Shown here in pieces: positions 24,351-34,111 of a DNA stretch of 64,000 nucleotides (its first letter is position 1; every line of letters begins with the position of its first letter). This stretch comes from Pedobacter polaris. Its GTDB lineage: Bacteria > Bacteroidota > Bacteroidia > Sphingobacteriales > Sphingobacteriaceae. The notes under the pieces were generated by a model. It ran no database searches and had not been told where the DNA came from. It saw only the letters and a program-made list of their open reading frames with translations. Made by a program: the position numbers and the translations under genes. The stretch is taken from positions 248,314-312,313 of the forward strand of contig NZ_SWBR01000002.1 in NCBI RefSeq assembly GCF_005116505.1, read 5' to 3'.

Positions 24351-25478
24351 TTATGTAGTAACATAAAAAATTAGATTCACCATTATTGTTTCTGCGATTT
24401 CTAAGGAAATTCCATATAGACAAATGATCCAAATCATTCTCCAAATGGTAGTTGAAGTTTTACGTTGATAGAATATTTTTAAGCTTTTAAATAAATACCA
24501 GCATATCCAAGCAATTAATCCAAGTCCCATTACGCTAGCAATCATGGAAAGACTTTCGGGTAGCACTCTTCTTAATGGCTGTACTATAATTGAAACCATA
24601 AAGAAGGCAGTCATGCCATGAATGGTAAAAATAAGGTGATCTAAATATTTAATATGATTTTTTCTGAAATTAATCATGACAAACAATGCCATTAATGGCA
24701 TAAAAAGAAAATATTGCTTGGGGCGATTGTATTCTAATTTTTCATTTATAATTTCAGCATTTTCTCCAATGCTAATCCTTCTTTTCTCGATGTATCTTTT
24801 GAAGATATTATCCTTTTCATCAGGAGCTAAAGTTTTTTGTCTAGCTAAATAAGAAGCATAGGTGCTATCATTTTTAATGATATGTATTTCATCTAGCTTT
24901 TTGATCATTTCTAAAAGTGAATCAGATTTATTAACTTGATAAGTAAGTTTAAGGTTTTTTAAGATTGTATCTTGCTGCTTGAAGCTCATCGAGCTAAAAT
25001 TTTCTTCGTCTAAGTCCTGTTTTACAGCTTGTTGAGTAGTGGTTATAAATTCACCACTTAAACCTGCTGCAGTTAAAGGCTTACTTATACTATCTAATAC
25101 TGCTCTTTGTTTTTGCTGTTTTTTAACAACTTCTATTTGTTTTTCTTTTTTTGGTTTTTCTTTTATTTTAGGAGGAGATACTATGATAAAATATACAATC
25201 GATACAAAGATGTACATGCTGATTGGATTAATATATCTAGCTCTTTTTCCGGCTAAGTATTCTAGAGTAACCTTGCCCGGTTTTGTAAGTAATGGAACTA
25301 GGGTTTGAAAGAATTTATTATCGAAATGAAAGTAATGTGCAATGCTATGACTTATAAATTGCCAAAAGCTTTCTTTAAGTTCCAAATTGGGTTGTCCGCA
25401 TCTACTGCAATAATGTTCTTCAACATGGAAGCCACAATTTAAGCAATTGTGTTCTTTTCTATATTTTCCGGTAGACAT
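24351..25478 (-). CDS. DUF3667 membrane protein with N-terminal zinc ribbon (copy 2)
   Basis: 375 residues. A zinc ribbon CLNCG...CSRCG (about 10-29) precedes the DUF3667 core with HYFHFDNKFFQTLVPLL, KPGKVTLEYLAGKRARYINPISMYIF (about 45-95). A Lys/Gln-rich, probably cytoplasmic insert (about 100-240) is followed by four further membrane helices. The function is unknown; the ribbon suggests a soluble partner. It starts nine bases after a paralogue, so the pair arose by tandem duplication. Confidence 0.85.
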   Translation of the reverse strand: MSTGKYRKEHNCLNCGFHVEEHYCSRCGQPNLELKESFWQFISHSIAHYFHFDNKFFQTLVPLLTKPGKVTLEYLAGKRARYINPISMYIFVSIVYFIIVSPPKIKEKPKKEKQIEVVKKQQKQRAVLDSISKPLTAAGLSGEFITTTQQAVKQDLDEENFSSMSFKQQDTILKNLKLTYQVNKSDSLLEMIKKLDEIHIIKNDSTYASYLARQKTLAPDEKDNIFKRYIEKRRISIGENAEIINEKLEYNRPKQYFLFMPLMALFVMINFRKNHIKYLDHLIFTIHGMTAFFMVSIIVQPLRRVLPESLSMIASVMGLGLIAWICWYLFKSLKIFYQRKTSTTIWRMIWIICLYGISLEIAETIMVNLIFYVTT

Positions 25479-25487
25479 ATGAGAGAG

Positions 25488-26606
25488 TTAAATCATTACA
25501 AAACTAACCGCAATAACAATTAAGAAACAAATGGTAAGCACAATATTATAGGCAAAGCTTAAGAAAAACATTTTCAATACAGTTATCCACCTTGTACTAC
25601 CATAAAAAGTTCTTAATGATCGATATATATACCAAATAATGTAAATGGCACATAATATACCCAACCATGCATCAATTTCATATATAAAGCCGCATAACCA
25701 CTGCAATAACATTGTGATTAAAATGCTTAAGAAGATAGCAGAATGAAGATGGAATGAGTAGATTAAATGTTCATAGTAATACCTTTTTTTATTAATGTAA
25801 ACCAATTTTAAGATTAGGGCAAACATTGGTAGCAGCAAAAACATCATTTTAGGGATATTGTGCAAAAAGTCTTCTAAAAACTTCTCTTCTGGATTTTCAT
25901 ATTGATCTAATTCTAAAGTTCTTTTAATAAAATAGTGTTTAATAAAACCATCTTTTTTATCTTTTGACAGTGCTGCTTGATTTTTTTCGTACTGAACAAC
26001 GGTGGTATCCTTGGTTTTCCATTTATTAGAAAAACCTTTCTTTTTCCCTGTTCCAAAGCTAATACTACCATTATCATCTTCCTTTTTGCCTGATGATTCT
26101 TCAGCTATTGCTTTTTTGATAATGCTATCACGCAAGCCATTAGCATTTGGTACGTATTTTAAGCTTTCTTTAATTTCTTTTATTTGCGCAGGCGTAAGTT
26201 CTTTTTTTGCTGTGGTATCTTTTGGATTTGTTACTGATTTTGAAGTTGTAGCTTTTGGCTCTTCTTTTTCTGTAGATTTATTCTCACTTTTTCCTTTGCC
26301 ACCCAAAACCACCAAAAAGAAAACTATGCTTATGAAAATGTATAAACGAATAGGGTGGATGAATGAAACCCTTTTGCCTGCTACATAAGCTGTTGTAAGT
26401 TGGCCAGGTTTTATTAATAATGGTTTAATTGTGCCAAAAAACTTATGCTCGAAGTGAAAATAATCAGCTACAGCATGTGCTACCATGTGGATGGCATCTT
26501 CTTTAACTTCTATATTCTCTTGGCCACAGGTTGGGCAAAAATGCTTTTCTACAGTATTGCCACAATTGAGACAATTTTTTTCTTTTCTAAGTTTAAAGGA
26601 TGACAT
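25488..26606 (-). CDS. DUF3667 membrane protein with N-terminal zinc ribbon (copy 1)
   Basis: 372 residues with the same layout as its neighbour: ribbon CLNCG...CPTCG, core YFHFEHKFFGTIKPLL and KPGQLTTAYVAGKRVSFIHPIRLYIF, a charged low-complexity insert (about 105-230, many Lys, Glu, Ser and Thr), and four C-terminal helices. The core is well conserved between the copies while the insert has diverged in length and sequence. No function is known. Confidence 0.85.
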   Translation of the reverse strand: MSSFKLRKEKNCLNCGNTVEKHFCPTCGQENIEVKEDAIHMVAHAVADYFHFEHKFFGTIKPLLIKPGQLTTAYVAGKRVSFIHPIRLYIFISIVFFLVVLGGKGKSENKSTEKEEPKATTSKSVTNPKDTTAKKELTPAQIKEIKESLKYVPNANGLRDSIIKKAIAEESSGKKEDDNGSISFGTGKKKGFSNKWKTKDTTVVQYEKNQAALSKDKKDGFIKHYFIKRTLELDQYENPEEKFLEDFLHNIPKMMFLLLPMFALILKLVYINKKRYYYEHLIYSFHLHSAIFLSILITMLLQWLCGFIYEIDAWLGILCAIYIIWYIYRSLRTFYGSTRWITVLKMFFLSFAYNIVLTICFLIVIAVSFVMI

Positions 26607-26635
26607 GAGGCTATTAACAATTGGGATTTTGCTTA

Positions 26636-28021
26636 TTAATGAGTTATTGCTTCAATTGCATTTTCTTCTGTTTTGGTATGTTTATGTTTAAAGAAAATCA
26701 TGAAGAGTATTGTAATTACTAAGGCATATATGGTAAATGAAAGCCATATGTTATGCCAATCTTTTACATCTAATGCCCTGCTTAAATCGCCATTACCAGA
26801 TACCATAATACCTTTATCTCCAAGAAATTTAAGCAAATGTTTATTATCTGTTGTTGAGCCAACATGATCTGCAAGAGATTGGATGTTACTATATGCCTTT
26901 GTGAAATATTTTTGGATCATCCAACCAGAAACAACACTTCCTAATATTGCACCAAAGCCATTTGTCATCATCATAAATAAACCTTGAGCAGAAGAACGAG
27001 TTTTAGCTGTTGTTGATGTTTCTACGAAAAGTGAACCAGAAATGTTAAAGAAATCAAATGCCATTCCATAAACAATACACGAGAATACGATCATCCATAA
27101 ATTACCAGATGGATCACCATAAGCGAATAATCCGAAACGGAAAACCCAGGCAAGCATTGCAATTACCATTACTCTTTTAATTCCAAATCGTTTTAAAAAG
27201 AATGGAATTGCCAAAATAAATAAGGTCTCAGAAACCTGAGAAATAGACATAATAATGGTAGAATACTTGATTACGAACGATTCAGCGTAAACAGGAAATA
27301 GTTTAAATTCATCTAAAAAAACATCCCCATATGCATTAGTTAATTGTAATGCCCCGCCTAAAAACATAGAAAAAATAAAAAATAAAGCCATTTTATAATT
27401 GGCAAATAGTTTAAAAGCATCTAATCCGAATTTTTGAGATAGGTTAGATTTTTCTTCAAGCAGTTTAGATGGAGGGCATTTAGGCAATGAAAATGAATAA
27501 GCACCAAGTGCTAAAGCCGCGATACCAGCAATATAAAATTGATTTGCACTCGCTTTACTTCCCGTTAAATTAGTAATCCACATTGCTGCAATAAATCCTA
27601 TTGTTCCCCAAACTCTAATTGGGGGAAAATCTTTAACAACGTCTAAATTGCTAGATTTTAATGTAGTGTATGATATAGAATTGCTTAACGAGATTGTTGG
27701 CATGTAAAAACACATAGCTAAAAAAATCGTCCAGAAAAATTCATTTGGAGTTTCTACCTGAGGAATATAAAATAAGGTAGCAGCGTATAGTATATGAAGT
27801 ATTCCATAAAGCTTCTCGGCATTAATCCATTTGTCTGCAATTATTCCAGTAATGGTAGGCATAAATAAAGAAGCAAATCCCATGGTTGCGAAGATTAACC
27901 CAAATTGTGCGCCATCCCATTGCTTAGTGCCAAACCAATAATTTGCAATTGTAATTAACCAAGCGCCCCACACAAAAAATTGCATAAAACTTACTACGGT
28001 CAACCGAAATTTAATATTCAT
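26636..28021 (-). CDS. Nucleoside:proton symporter, NupG-type MFS
   Basis: 461 residues with twelve predicted membrane helices. MNIKFRLTVVSFMQFFVWGAWL, the opening of the NupG/XapB family, is followed by GFASLFMPTITGIIADKWI and PPIRVWGTIGFI. The family imports purine and pyrimidine nucleosides with protons. A hydrophilic loop near 410-430 is longer than in NupG. It sits 29 bases from the DUF3667 pair on the same strand and could be co-transcribed with it. Confidence 0.87.
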   Translation of the reverse strand: MNIKFRLTVVSFMQFFVWGAWLITIANYWFGTKQWDGAQFGLIFATMGFASLFMPTITGIIADKWINAEKLYGILHILYAATLFYIPQVETPNEFFWTIFLAMCFYMPTISLSNSISYTTLKSSNLDVVKDFPPIRVWGTIGFIAAMWITNLTGSKASANQFYIAGIAALALGAYSFSLPKCPPSKLLEEKSNLSQKFGLDAFKLFANYKMALFFIFSMFLGGALQLTNAYGDVFLDEFKLFPVYAESFVIKYSTIIMSISQVSETLFILAIPFFLKRFGIKRVMVIAMLAWVFRFGLFAYGDPSGNLWMIVFSCIVYGMAFDFFNISGSLFVETSTTAKTRSSAQGLFMMMTNGFGAILGSVVSGWMIQKYFTKAYSNIQSLADHVGSTTDNKHLLKFLGDKGIMVSGNGDLSRALDVKDWHNIWLSFTIYALVITILFMIFFKHKHTKTEENAIEAITH

Positions 28022-28147
28022 ATAGCCTAGTTGTTTGTTTAGTTTAAAAGTAGCTGAAAGTTACTATTATTTTTAATAACAAATTACTAGATAAAATGAA
28101 AATCGTAGAAATAGAAGAGATTATTGAAACTTTATATAAATGACGTC

Positions 28148-28762
28148 TTATTCGGCATTTCTTTTACTAATTTCATCTCTAATTCTGGCTGCCTTTTCAT
28201 AAGCTTCATCAGCCAATGCTTCATTTAACTTTTCTTGAAGTTCTTCTATTGTTAATGACTGGTATCCAGAAACCGGAATAGAAGTAGGCATATCTTCAGA
28301 ACTATGTTCTTTTGTAATTGATTCCATGTTTTCTAAAAATAGAAAATCATTACCTTCAATTACAATACCTGCAGATGATAAGATAAATTCGTAAGTATAG
28401 ATAGTTGCATTAAATCGTACAGCTAAAGCAATTGCATCTGAGGTTCTTGCATCAATCTCTTGGGTAGTTTGGCCATCGGTACAAATTAATTTGGCGAAGA
28501 ATACACCGTCAACTAAATTGTAAATGATAATTTCTGTGATTTCAATATGATAAACTTGTGCAAAGGTTTTAAAAAGATCGTGAGTGAGTGGACGAGTAGG
28601 GGTCATCTTTTCAATTTCTATGGCAATTGCCTGGGCTTCAAACGCGCCAATAATAATTGGTAAACGTCTTCTCCCATTTACTTCGCCCAGAACCAATGCG
28701 TATGCGCCAGACTGAGTTTGGCTATAGGATAATCCTACGATATCAAGTTTTACTTTCTTCAT
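28148..28762 (-). CDS. Bifunctional nuclease (DUF151) with C-terminal UVR motif
   Basis: 204 residues. The BFN/DUF151 domain spans about 1-130 (KVKLDIVGLS, RRLPIIIGAFEAQAIAIEIE, ARTSDAIALAVRF). A UvrB/UvrC-type motif occupies about 168-203 (LTIEELQEKLNEALADEAYEKAARIRDEI). BFN proteins have been reported to cleave DNA and RNA; the added UVR helix pair suggests a protein partner such as UvrA/B/C or Clp machinery. The gene stands alone between a terminator and the nucleoside transporter. Confidence 0.87.
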   Translation of the reverse strand: MKKVKLDIVGLSYSQTQSGAYALVLGEVNGRRRLPIIIGAFEAQAIAIEIEKMTPTRPLTHDLFKTFAQVYHIEITEIIIYNLVDGVFFAKLICTDGQTTQEIDARTSDAIALAVRFNATIYTYEFILSSAGIVIEGNDFLFLENMESITKEHSSEDMPTSIPVSGYQSLTIEELQEKLNEALADEAYEKAARIRDEISKRNAE

Positions 28763-28770
28763 AAATATTA

Positions 28771-28803
28771 AAACCTTGTGGATTAAGCACCCACAAGGTT
28801 TAT
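28771..28803 (-). terminator. Terminator of the etfBA operon
   Basis: AAACCTTGTGG and CCACAAGGTTT are perfect 11-base arms around GATTAAGCA-type loop, eight bases past the etfA stop. T-rich sequence follows on both sides. Confidence 0.8.
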
Positions 28804-28810
28804 TTTTTGT

Positions 28811-29779
28811 TTATCCTTTATGTGCTTTTAATGCAGCTATAATTTTTGGAACTACTTCAAAAGCATCACCCACAATACCATAATCAGCAACTTTAAAGAA
28901 AGGAGCTTCTGGATCTTTGTTGATTACTACGATAACTTTTGAAGAACTAACACCTGCTAAATGCTGAATAGCTCCAGAGATGCCAATTGCGATATATAAG
29001 TTAGGGCTAATTGCAATACCTGTTTGCCCAACGTGTTCTGAATGTGGTCTCCAATCTGCATCAGATACTGGTTTAGAGCAAGCTGTAGCCGCACCTAAAA
29101 GCGAAGCCAATTCTTCAATCATTCCCCAGTTTTCAGGACCTTTTAAACCTCTACCTGCAGATACAACTAATTCAGCATCTGGTAAGGATATTTTATTGGT
29201 TGCTCTTACAATTTCTTTAACAATTGCAGTTAAATCTGTTGGTTTAATTTCTGGACTAAAATTTTCAACTGTTGCATCTACAGCATTTTCCTTAACTCCA
29301 AAAGCATTTGGGTTTAAAGCAATTACTTTATTTTCTGATGTTAATGAAGTAATTGCGAAAGCTTTACCAGAAAACGCTGTTTTCTTCACAGAAAACCCAC
29401 CATCAAAGTTTGGCATTTCTACCGCACCATCTACTAAACCAGCTTTAAGTTTTACTGCAACACGTGGTGCTAATCCTTTACCAGAGAAAGAGTTAGACAA
29501 TACAATTAAATTTGCTCCTTCTTTTTTTGCAGCTTCGGCAATTACTGATGCATAAGCCTGATTTACGAAGTTTTTTAATTGATCTGCGGCAACATTTAAA
29601 ATCTTTGATGCCCCATATTTGCCTAATTCTTTTAAATCTCCTTCTGCAACATTACCAATTGAAATTGCAGTTAAGCTTGTATTTTGATTATCTGCGATAG
29701 CTTTTGCATAAGAAACTGCTTCGAAAACAGATTTCTTAAATTTACCATCGGCTTGTTCTACATATACTAATACTGACAT
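28811..29779 (-). CDS. etfA: Electron transfer flavoprotein alpha subunit
   Basis: 322 residues. The N-terminal Rossmann-like domain starts MSVLVYVEQADGKFKKS, and the FAD-binding C-terminal half carries VSAGRGLKGPENWG, ADWRPHSEHVGQTG and GISGAIQHLAG, then NKDPEAPFF. EtfAB passes electrons from acyl-CoA dehydrogenases to the quinone pool. It lies 112 bases downstream of etfB, with a fragment of a dispersed repeat in the gap. Confidence 0.95.
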   Translation of the reverse strand: MSVLVYVEQADGKFKKSVFEAVSYAKAIADNQNTSLTAISIGNVAEGDLKELGKYGASKILNVAADQLKNFVNQAYASVIAEAAKKEGANLIVLSNSFSGKGLAPRVAVKLKAGLVDGAVEMPNFDGGFSVKKTAFSGKAFAITSLTSENKVIALNPNAFGVKENAVDATVENFSPEIKPTDLTAIVKEIVRATNKISLPDAELVVSAGRGLKGPENWGMIEELASLLGAATACSKPVSDADWRPHSEHVGQTGIAISPNLYIAIGISGAIQHLAGVSSSKVIVVINKDPEAPFFKVADYGIVGDAFEVVPKIIAALKAHKG

Positions 29780-29784
29780 ATTTA

Positions 29785-29812
29785 CCCTTAAATCCCCTAA
29801 AGGACTTTATTT
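29785..29812. repeat. Fragment of a C-rich dispersed repeat
   Basis: The segment CCCTTAAATCCCCTAAAGGACTTT resembles one arm of the palindromic CCCCTAAAGGGG family seen again near 52371-52480. It lies between etfB and etfA. Confidence 0.4.
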
Positions 29813-29891
29813 TATAATGAAATTAATTCTATTAATTATCTCTATATTATTTTAAGCAACTAGAACTGAAAATTCTAAACTGCCAACTCTT

Positions 29892-30629
29892 TTATATAAC
29901 CTTAGCTTCGCTATGTAATAACCCTATTAAATTTTCTGCGTTTTCTGCCGGAATTAACTTAACAGCACCTCGAGGAGCAGGGGTTTCAAATTTGGTAACC
30001 TTACCTAGTTCATCAATCGCAACAGCTTCAACAACAGTTAAAGGTTTTGTTCTTGCAGACATAATGCCACGCATATTTGGAATTTTTGCTTCTGCAGTAC
30101 CTTCTGCACAACTTGCAACAAATTTACCTGTTACAGAAACAACTTCTTTTCCACCTTCAATCTCACGCTCAATTGTTGCTGTAGTTCCATCAAAATCTAA
30201 TTTCTTAATAATTGAAATAGATGGGATATCTAAAAATTCTCCAATCATGGCAGCAACCTGAGAACCATTGTAATCAATAGATTCACGTCCACATAAAATC
30301 ATGTCAAAATCATTTGCTTTTGCATATTCTGCAATTTGGAAGGCAGTAAAATAAGCATCCCTTGGAGCAGCATTAACCCTAACAGCATCATCAGCCCCAA
30401 TCGCCAATGCTTTTCTTATCGTAGGTTCAGTAGCTACTTCACCAACATTAATAACGGTTACTGTTCCCTTTCCACCTTCACAAAGCTCAATTGCTCTTGA
30501 TAGTGCAATTTCATCATAAGGGTTCACAATAAATTGCACACCTGCAGTATTGAATTGTGTATTATCGTTAGTAAAAGTTATTTTTGTCGTTGTGTCTGGC
30601 ACGTTACTAATACAAACTAATATTTTCAT
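29892..30629 (-). CDS. etfB: Electron transfer flavoprotein beta subunit
   Basis: 245 residues from the ATG at 30629 (MKILVCISNVPDTTTKI), the usual N-terminus; an upstream ATG at 30671 adds only a hydrophobic run. The motifs NPYDEIALSRAIEL (AMP site), ILCGRESIDYNGSQVAAMIGEFL and MPNMRGIMSAR-type (KIPNMRGIMSAR) are present. It pairs with etfA downstream to form the flavoprotein heterodimer. Confidence 0.95.
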   Translation of the reverse strand: MKILVCISNVPDTTTKITFTNDNTQFNTAGVQFIVNPYDEIALSRAIELCEGGKGTVTVINVGEVATEPTIRKALAIGADDAVRVNAAPRDAYFTAFQIAEYAKANDFDMILCGRESIDYNGSQVAAMIGEFLDIPSISIIKKLDFDGTTATIEREIEGGKEVVSVTGKFVASCAEGTAEAKIPNMRGIMSARTKPLTVVEAVAIDELGKVTKFETPAPRGAVKLIPAENAENLIGLLHSEAKVI

Positions 30630-30741
30630 ATGTATATATTTGATTAAAGGTAATAAAACCAACATTAGCAAACATTAAAGCGAACGATGATTTCCTTAAA
30701 TTGTCTTTGTGCAAATCTAATTAAAAAAGCAGGGATTTAAA

Positions 30742-31077
30742 ATGCAAAATACGCGATTAGCTAAGTTATTAGAGTTTTTAGAGAACGAACCTAACGATAG
30801 CTTTATATTATACGCTTTAGCAACAGAATACAACTCATTAAATGACATTGAAAAGGCATTTACTTATTATTTGAAATTGGTAAATGATCATCCTGATTAT
30901 GTAGGTACTTATTACCATCTGGGTAAATTGTACGAGAAAGAAAACCAAAAAGACAAGGCAATCGAAATATACCAGAAAGGAATGTTAGCAGCAAGAGCAA
31001 AGCGTGATATGCATGCGCTTTCTGAACTACAAGGGGCATATAATACAGCTGCTGGTTTAGATTATGAAGACGACTAA
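30742..31077 (+). CDS. Small tetratricopeptide-repeat protein
   Basis: 111 residues, soluble, almost all helical. TPR units run from about 6 to 100, clearest in GTYYHLGKLYEKENQKDKAIEIYQKGMLAA. It is a probable protein-binding scaffold with no further domain. A near-match -7 box (TGTCTTTG at about 30702-30710) precedes it. It is separated by 21 bases from chrA and may share its transcript. Confidence 0.8.
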   Translation: MQNTRLAKLLEFLENEPNDSFILYALATEYNSLNDIEKAFTYYLKLVNDHPDYVGTYYHLGKLYEKENQKDKAIEIYQKGMLAARAKRDMHALSELQGAYNTAAGLDYEDD

Positions 31078-31098
31078 ACCCTAAAGTGGCTAATAGTT

Positions 31099-32298
31099 AT
31101 GGCGAAAAGACAACTCTTATTTATTAGAAATGTAATCTTTTTTACGTTTACCGCTTTTGGGGGTGCGCAAGCACATATTTCTCTCTTGCTGAGGTATTTT
31201 GTTAAGAATATACATTTTATAACCGAAGAAGAATTGTTAGAACTTAATGCATTAGCACAAGTTTTACCTGGCCCGTCTTCTACGCAAACCCTAGTTGGTA
31301 TAGGTTACAAAGTTGGTGGATTAAAGTTAGCCATTATCACTTTTTTGATTTGGATTTTACCTTCTGCAGCGATTATGACATTTGCCGCCATAAGTTATGC
31401 ACTATTAGATTCAAAGGAAAAATTTATAGAAATACTTCAATATATTCACCCAATAGCACTTGGCATTGTAGCCTATGGAGCTTATAATTTGGCTCGTAAA
31501 GTTTTAAAATCAGAAGTTTCAATTCTACTAGCCTTAGCTGCAATTGTAGCAACATTAGTTTTAAAAAATGCATACGTGTTTCCCATTGCAATTTTGGTAG
31601 GGGGGATGGTCTCATCAGCAATTGGTACTCCAACGGAAGAGGCTCAAATTAGAGTTCGCTTGTTTGCCAACATCAATCCTCGAAAGCTGAGTTATTTCAT
31701 CGGTGTACTACTCTTTATGGCTATGTTAGGTGCAATAATTAATAGAACATCACCTTTTAGTCTACCTATTAGGTTGTTTGAAAATTTTTACCGTAACGGA
31801 ATTTTTGTTTTTGGTGGCGGACAAGTATTGGTGCCGTTGATGTTTACTGAGTTTGTAGAAATGAAACATTATTTGCTACAATCTGATTTTATCTCTGGCT
31901 TTGCTTTACAACAAGTTTTACCGGGCCCTACTTTTTCATTTAGTAGCTATTTAGGTGCACTAAGTATGAAACAGGGTGGTTATGGAATTATCGGACAAGT
32001 ATTTGGAGGTCTTTTAGCGGTAGTGGGTATCAATTTGCCAGGCTTAATTTTGGTATTGTTTATTGTTCCATTCTGGGATGATTTGAAGAAAATTACAAGA
32101 ATTAAAAAATCACTTTCTGGGATTAATGCCGTAAGTGTAGGTTTTATTATTGCAGCATTTATTTTGTTAGCAAAACCTATTGGATTTCAAATTTTACCTA
32201 TTTCCCTAATAATTTCTACTTTTTTAATTTTAACTTTTACTAAAGTTAGTCCACCGTTTATTGTGCTTGCAGGTATACTTTTAGGTTTTATATTCTAA
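31099..32298 (+). CDS. chrA: Chromate transporter family protein, fused two-domain type
   Basis: 399 residues, with two homologous halves. Both have the family motif: FTAFGGAQAH...ALAQVLPGPSSTQ (about 14-62) and FGGGQVLVPL...ALQQVLPGPTFSFS (about 236-280). Ten or so membrane helices are predicted. Long-chain members export chromate in resistant bacteria, though many homologues have other anion substrates and no chromate-related genes are near. It is convergent with dnaB across 59 bases that show no clear terminator. Confidence 0.88.
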   Translation: MAKRQLLFIRNVIFFTFTAFGGAQAHISLLLRYFVKNIHFITEEELLELNALAQVLPGPSSTQTLVGIGYKVGGLKLAIITFLIWILPSAAIMTFAAISYALLDSKEKFIEILQYIHPIALGIVAYGAYNLARKVLKSEVSILLALAAIVATLVLKNAYVFPIAILVGGMVSSAIGTPTEEAQIRVRLFANINPRKLSYFIGVLLFMAMLGAIINRTSPFSLPIRLFENFYRNGIFVFGGGQVLVPLMFTEFVEMKHYLLQSDFISGFALQQVLPGPTFSFSSYLGALSMKQGGYGIIGQVFGGLLAVVGINLPGLILVLFIVPFWDDLKKITRIKKSLSGINAVSVGFIIAAFILLAKPIGFQILPISLIISTFLILTFTKVSPPFIVLAGILLGFIF

Positions 32299-32357
32299 TT
32301 TTTTGAAAAGCAAATACGGTAAAATAATAGAAAGTCAGTCGTTTTGCTTAATTCTAT

Positions 32358-33923
32358 TTAGAAAGGAGCATCTTCATCACTATAATCATCCATTTTAGAT
32401 GGTTTAATAATCACATTACCAGCAGGTTTATCAAAATTGGACGATGGCATCATTTGGCTTTCTGAAGAGAAGCTATTTTGAGGCATGAAACTTTCTTCTA
32501 AATCGGCAAACTTAACATATTTACCAATAAAGCGAAGTGGAACGATACCTGTTTCACCATTACGGTGCTTTGCAATAATAACCTCACCAACTCCTGCAAG
32601 CGATCTTCCTTGTTCATCTTCTGTTAAACCATAATATTCTGGTCTGTATAAGAAGAGTACCATATCTGCATCTTGCTCAATAGATCCAGATTCACGTAAA
32701 TCGGATAACAATGGTCTCTTACCATTTGGTCCAGGTCTATTTTCTACCGCTCTACTTAACTGAGAAAGTGCCAATACAGGAACTTCCAATTCTTTTGCAA
32801 CAGATTTAAGTGCTCTTGAAATACTACCAATCTCTTGCTCACGGTTACCTCCACCACTTTGGCCTTCGCCTTTACCATGCATTAACTGCAAGTAATCGAT
32901 AATAATCATTTGAATATCGTATTGTGATTTTAATCGACGACATTTTGCTCTAAATTCGAAAATATTTAATGCAGGGGTATCATCAATTAGTAGCGGAGCC
33001 TCTGTTAATGTTCCAATTTTGCTGTGTAATTGTTGCCATTCCCATTCAGCTAAATTTCCTTTTCTAATTTTCTCTTGTTCAATTTCAGTTTCTCCAGAAA
33101 TTAAACGATTTACCAATTGAACAGAAGACATCTCCAATGAGAAAACCACAACTGGTTTTTTAAAATCAACTGCAGCATTACGAGCACAGGTTAATACAAA
33201 CGCAGTTTTACCCATCGCAGGTCTTGCCGCAATAATTACCAAGTCAGATTTTTGCCAACCCCCTGTAATTCTATCTAAGTCTGTAAAACCAGAAGGTACA
33301 CCAGTTAAACCGTCCGTTTTTGTTCTTAATTCTTCTAGTGTAGCCAAGGATTGCTTGATAATCTCGTCCATTTTTTGCGTATCTCTACGTAAGTTATTTT
33401 GGGCGATATCAAATAAATTCTTTTCAGCGTGGTCTAATAAGTCGAAAATATCTGTTGTATCTTCATAAGCGTTGGTGATGATTTCTGTAGAAATTCTAAT
33501 CAATTCACGCTGAATATATTTTTGAGAAATGATACGAGCATGGTACTCAATGTTTGCAGCAGAGGCAACCCGGTTTGTTAAGTTGGTAATGTAATATGCA
33601 CCACCTACAACTTCCAATGTGCCTTGTGTGCGCATTTCTGAAGTAACAGTTAAAATATCAACTGGTTTAGATTTTTGAAACAATTGTTGAATGGCCTCAA
33701 AGATTTTTTTATGTGCTTCTGCATAAAAAACTTCAGGTTTTAAGATATCGATAACTGTAGATAAAGCATCTTTTTCTAACATTAAGGCCCCAAGTACAGC
33801 TTCTTCTAAATCAATGGCTTGGGGCGGTATTTTGCCCATGGTATTCATTGAGGTAGTAAGTCTAGCTTTTCTTGCTGAAGTTGAGAATTTTCCTTGACCT
33901 TGTTGTTCGTTATCGGTAATCAT
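32358..33923 (-). CDS. dnaB: Replicative DNA helicase
   Basis: 521 residues from the ATG at 33923 (MITDNEQQGQ); another ATG at 33950 is in frame and cannot be excluded. The N-terminal DnaB domain begins PPQAIDLEEAVLGALMLE; the RecA-like core has AARPAMGKTAFVL (Walker A), MIIIDYLQLMHGKG (Walker B), and RESGSIEQDADMVLFLYRPEYY. The 60-residue C-terminal tail is polar and rich in Ser, Pro and Asp, typical of the phylum. DnaB unwinds DNA at the fork. Confidence 0.95.
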   Translation of the reverse strand: MITDNEQQGQGKFSTSARKARLTTSMNTMGKIPPQAIDLEEAVLGALMLEKDALSTVIDILKPEVFYAEAHKKIFEAIQQLFQKSKPVDILTVTSEMRTQGTLEVVGGAYYITNLTNRVASAANIEYHARIISQKYIQRELIRISTEIITNAYEDTTDIFDLLDHAEKNLFDIAQNNLRRDTQKMDEIIKQSLATLEELRTKTDGLTGVPSGFTDLDRITGGWQKSDLVIIAARPAMGKTAFVLTCARNAAVDFKKPVVVFSLEMSSVQLVNRLISGETEIEQEKIRKGNLAEWEWQQLHSKIGTLTEAPLLIDDTPALNIFEFRAKCRRLKSQYDIQMIIIDYLQLMHGKGEGQSGGGNREQEIGSISRALKSVAKELEVPVLALSQLSRAVENRPGPNGKRPLLSDLRESGSIEQDADMVLFLYRPEYYGLTEDEQGRSLAGVGEVIIAKHRNGETGIVPLRFIGKYVKFADLEESFMPQNSFSSESQMMPSSNFDKPAGNVIIKPSKMDDYSDEDAPF

Positions 33924-34087
33924 AGCATCAAAATTAAGTAAAAGAAGCATCCAATTTTTATTTCTTTTTAAACAGACTGTGGATTAAGAAGTTGTATTTA
34001 ATTATTGTTTTAACATCTTTTATTTATTTGTAAACAATTAAATGTTAATAAGGAGACAAACAATTCGCCACAGAAATTTATTTAAAT

Positions 34088-34095
34088 TACTTTTG
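34088..34095 (+). promoter_or_regulatory. -7 box of rlmB
   Basis: TACTTTTG matches TAnnTTTG exactly, 17 bases before the ATG at 34112, leaving a leader of roughly 10 bases. The dnaB promoter must lie on the other side of the same 160-base gap but is not clear. Confidence 0.45.
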
Positions 34096-34111
34096 TAGCA
34101 GATTAAAAAGT

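Noticed and set aside
31099..32298. Frameshift fusion of two short ChrA proteins
   Set aside because: The two homologous halves lie in one intact frame of the normal length for the long-chain ChrA type.
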